Source: Streptacidiphilus albus JL83
GTDB lineage: Bacteria; Actinomycetota; Actinomycetes; Streptomycetales; Streptomycetaceae
Direction of reading: 5' to 3'
DNA length: 64,000 nucleotides
Assembly: GCF_000744705.1 (NCBI RefSeq)
Contig: NZ_JQML01000001.1
Location: forward strand, 8,318,017 to 8,382,016
Positions 63,097 to 64,000 of the stretch are shown in pieces. Position 1 is the stretch's first letter, and every line of letters begins with the position of its first letter. The notes under the pieces are model-generated. The model saw only the letters and a list, made by a program, of their open reading frames with translations, did not search any database and was not told where the DNA came from. Made by a program: the position numbers and the translations under genes.

Positions 63097-63118
63097 CCAT
63101 ACCGACTGGTAGGTATGG
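63097..63118. promoter_or_regulatory. TetR operator palindrome
   Basis: CCATACC (63097-63103) and GGTATGG (63112-63118) form a perfect 7-bp inverted repeat with an 8-base spacer (GACTGGTA). It lies between the divergent phosphotransferase and TetR genes, 83 and 71 bases from their starts. This type of ACC-N-AC-N-GT palindrome is common for TetR regulators of fatty-acid or acyl-CoA genes. Confidence 0.65.
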
Positions 63119-63188
63119 CGGCTAGAGTGGTGTGCAGCACACGGCCGTGTCGCGGCGTGTGCGGGGCAGGGAAGGAAAGAGGGAGTCC

Positions 63189-63863
63189 GTGGCCGCAGCA
63201 GCGCGCAGGGCAGTCAGCAACAGACGCGGTCGCCCGGCGGCCGCGCCCGGATCGGACGCGGCCGCGTCCGCCGCCCCGGCCGGTGCGGCGGACGCGCCGG
63301 TGCAGGAGCGGATCCTCGCCGCCGCCAGCCGGCTGTTCGCCCGGCAGGGCTTCGCGCTGACCACCGTCCAGGAGATCGTCGAGCAGGCCGGCGTGACCAA
63401 GGGCGCCATGTACCACTACTACGCCTCCAAGGACGACCTGCTCCAGCAGATCTACACCCGGCTGCTCAGCCTCCAGTCCGAGCGGCTCGCGGCCATCGCC
63501 GACAGTGACCGGCCGGTCCGCGACCGGCTGCACGAGGCCGCCGCCGACGTCGTCGTCAGCACCCTCGCCCACCTGGACGACGCCATGGTCTCCTGGCGCT
63601 CGATGCACATGCTGCCCCCCGAGCGGCTCGCCCAGGTGCGCGCCGACCGGCGGCGCTACCACGAGCGGTTCCGGGCGCTGATCGAGCAGGGGCAGCGCGA
63701 GGGGGTGCTCCGCACCGACCTCTCGCCCGATCTGGCGACCCATCAGTTCTTCGGGGGCGTCCACCACCTGGGCAGCTGGTACCACGTCGACGGCGAGCTG
63801 ACAGCCGAATCGATCGGCGGGACGTTCGCCGAACTTCTGTTGCGCGGCCTCGCGCCGGCCTGA
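63189..63863 (+). CDS. TetR family regulator of the acyl-CoA operon
   Basis: The 224-residue protein has a TetR domain (RILAAASRLFARQGFALTTV, IVEQAGVTKGAMYHYYASKD) and a C-terminal domain with QFFGGVHHLGSWYHVDGEL resembling acyl-CoA responsive regulators such as KstR2. GTG at 63189 has AGAGGGAG upstream; an ATG at 63132 in frame is less likely. It probably represses the divergent operon via the palindrome and responds to an acyl-CoA. Confidence 0.82.
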   Translation: MAAAARRAVSNRRGRPAAAPGSDAAASAAPAGAADAPVQERILAAASRLFARQGFALTTVQEIVEQAGVTKGAMYHYYASKDDLLQQIYTRLLSLQSERLAAIADSDRPVRDRLHEAAADVVVSTLAHLDDAMVSWRSMHMLPPERLAQVRADRRRYHERFRALIEQGQREGVLRTDLSPDLATHQFFGGVHHLGSWYHVDGELTAESIGGTFAELLLRGLAPA

Positions 63864-64000
63864 TCCGGTCCGCACCCGCTCCGTCCGCGGCCCGGCGCAT
63901 CCTGGGGCAACTCCCCTGAAAACCCCCATGACCTGCGGTGGGGGCGTGCGCCCGGGCGGAGTTCCGCACCAATTCTGAACGAAACCTGGGAACCGGCTGA
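63864..64000. other. Window end with a weak hairpin
   Basis: CCCCCA and TGGGGG (about 63924-63945) can pair after the TetR stop and may end its transcript. The last bases show no gene. Confidence 0.3.

Overview
The window is about 64 kb of very GC-rich DNA (third codon positions almost all G/C, frequent GTG and TTG starts, ATGA/GTGA gene overlaps). The gene set points to a filamentous actinomycete of the Streptomycetaceae type: an actinobacterial hopanoid cluster with its own ispG and dxs copies, DUF5753-type XRE regulators, Tat lipoproteins and many TetR regulators. I cannot name a species. No rRNA, tRNA or CRISPR array was seen.

Layout. 1-5.4 kb: the end of a LuxR-type regulator, an AlkZ-like winged-helix protein, an SRPBCC protein, an SDR, and a ribbon-helix-helix/Fic-like toxin-antitoxin pair split by a ~200 bp palindromic insertion that looks like an IS200/IS605-type remnant. 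5.4-13.2 kb: a polysaccharide-deacetylase-like lipoprotein, an unknown lipoprotein, an MprF-like aminoacyl-phosphatidylglycerol synthase, a NarL-type two-component system and a DUF2079 membrane protein. 13.3-16.7 kb: a YtrA-type GntR regulator with a clear palindromic operator, an ABC ATPase and two tandem paralogous permeases. 16.7-23.0 kb: a PPOX flavoprotein, a Ski2-like DUF3516 helicase, a P450 and a molybdopterin oxidoreductase/cytochrome b pair. 23.0-31.0 kb: a TetR-controlled catabolic unit made of an amidohydrolase and a complete Dpp/Opp-type ABC importer. 31-37 kb: small proteins, glutamate decarboxylase, and a TetR gene divergent from a Wzm/Wzt-like exporter.

37.2-49.0 kb is the hopanoid cluster: hpnC-hpnD-hpnE make squalene from farnesyl-PP, a prenyl synthase supplies the chain, shc cyclises it, hpnG and hpnO process the side chain, and ispG plus dxs boost the MEP pathway. 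The radical-SAM gene hpnH, normally between hpnG and ispG, is absent. 49-56.6 kb: a roadblock-like protein, a PAP2 phosphatase with a lysine/alanine tail, an operon of two acyl-CoA dehydrogenases plus an SDR, an S4 protein and a secreted S53 peptidase.

56.9-59.7 kb is the most interesting part. A DUF6879-like protein, a DUF5753 XRE regulator and a small CxxC protein precede a 44-codon gene for an Asp-Gly-rich peptide. Its stop codon overlaps the start of a PIMT-like O-methyltransferase carrying a long C-terminal extension. This looks like a minimal imiditide-type (aspartimide) RiPP locus. 59.9-63.9 kb closes the window with a second acyl-CoA unit (SDR, acyl-CoA dehydrogenase, APH-like phosphotransferase) divergent from its TetR regulator across a palindrome.
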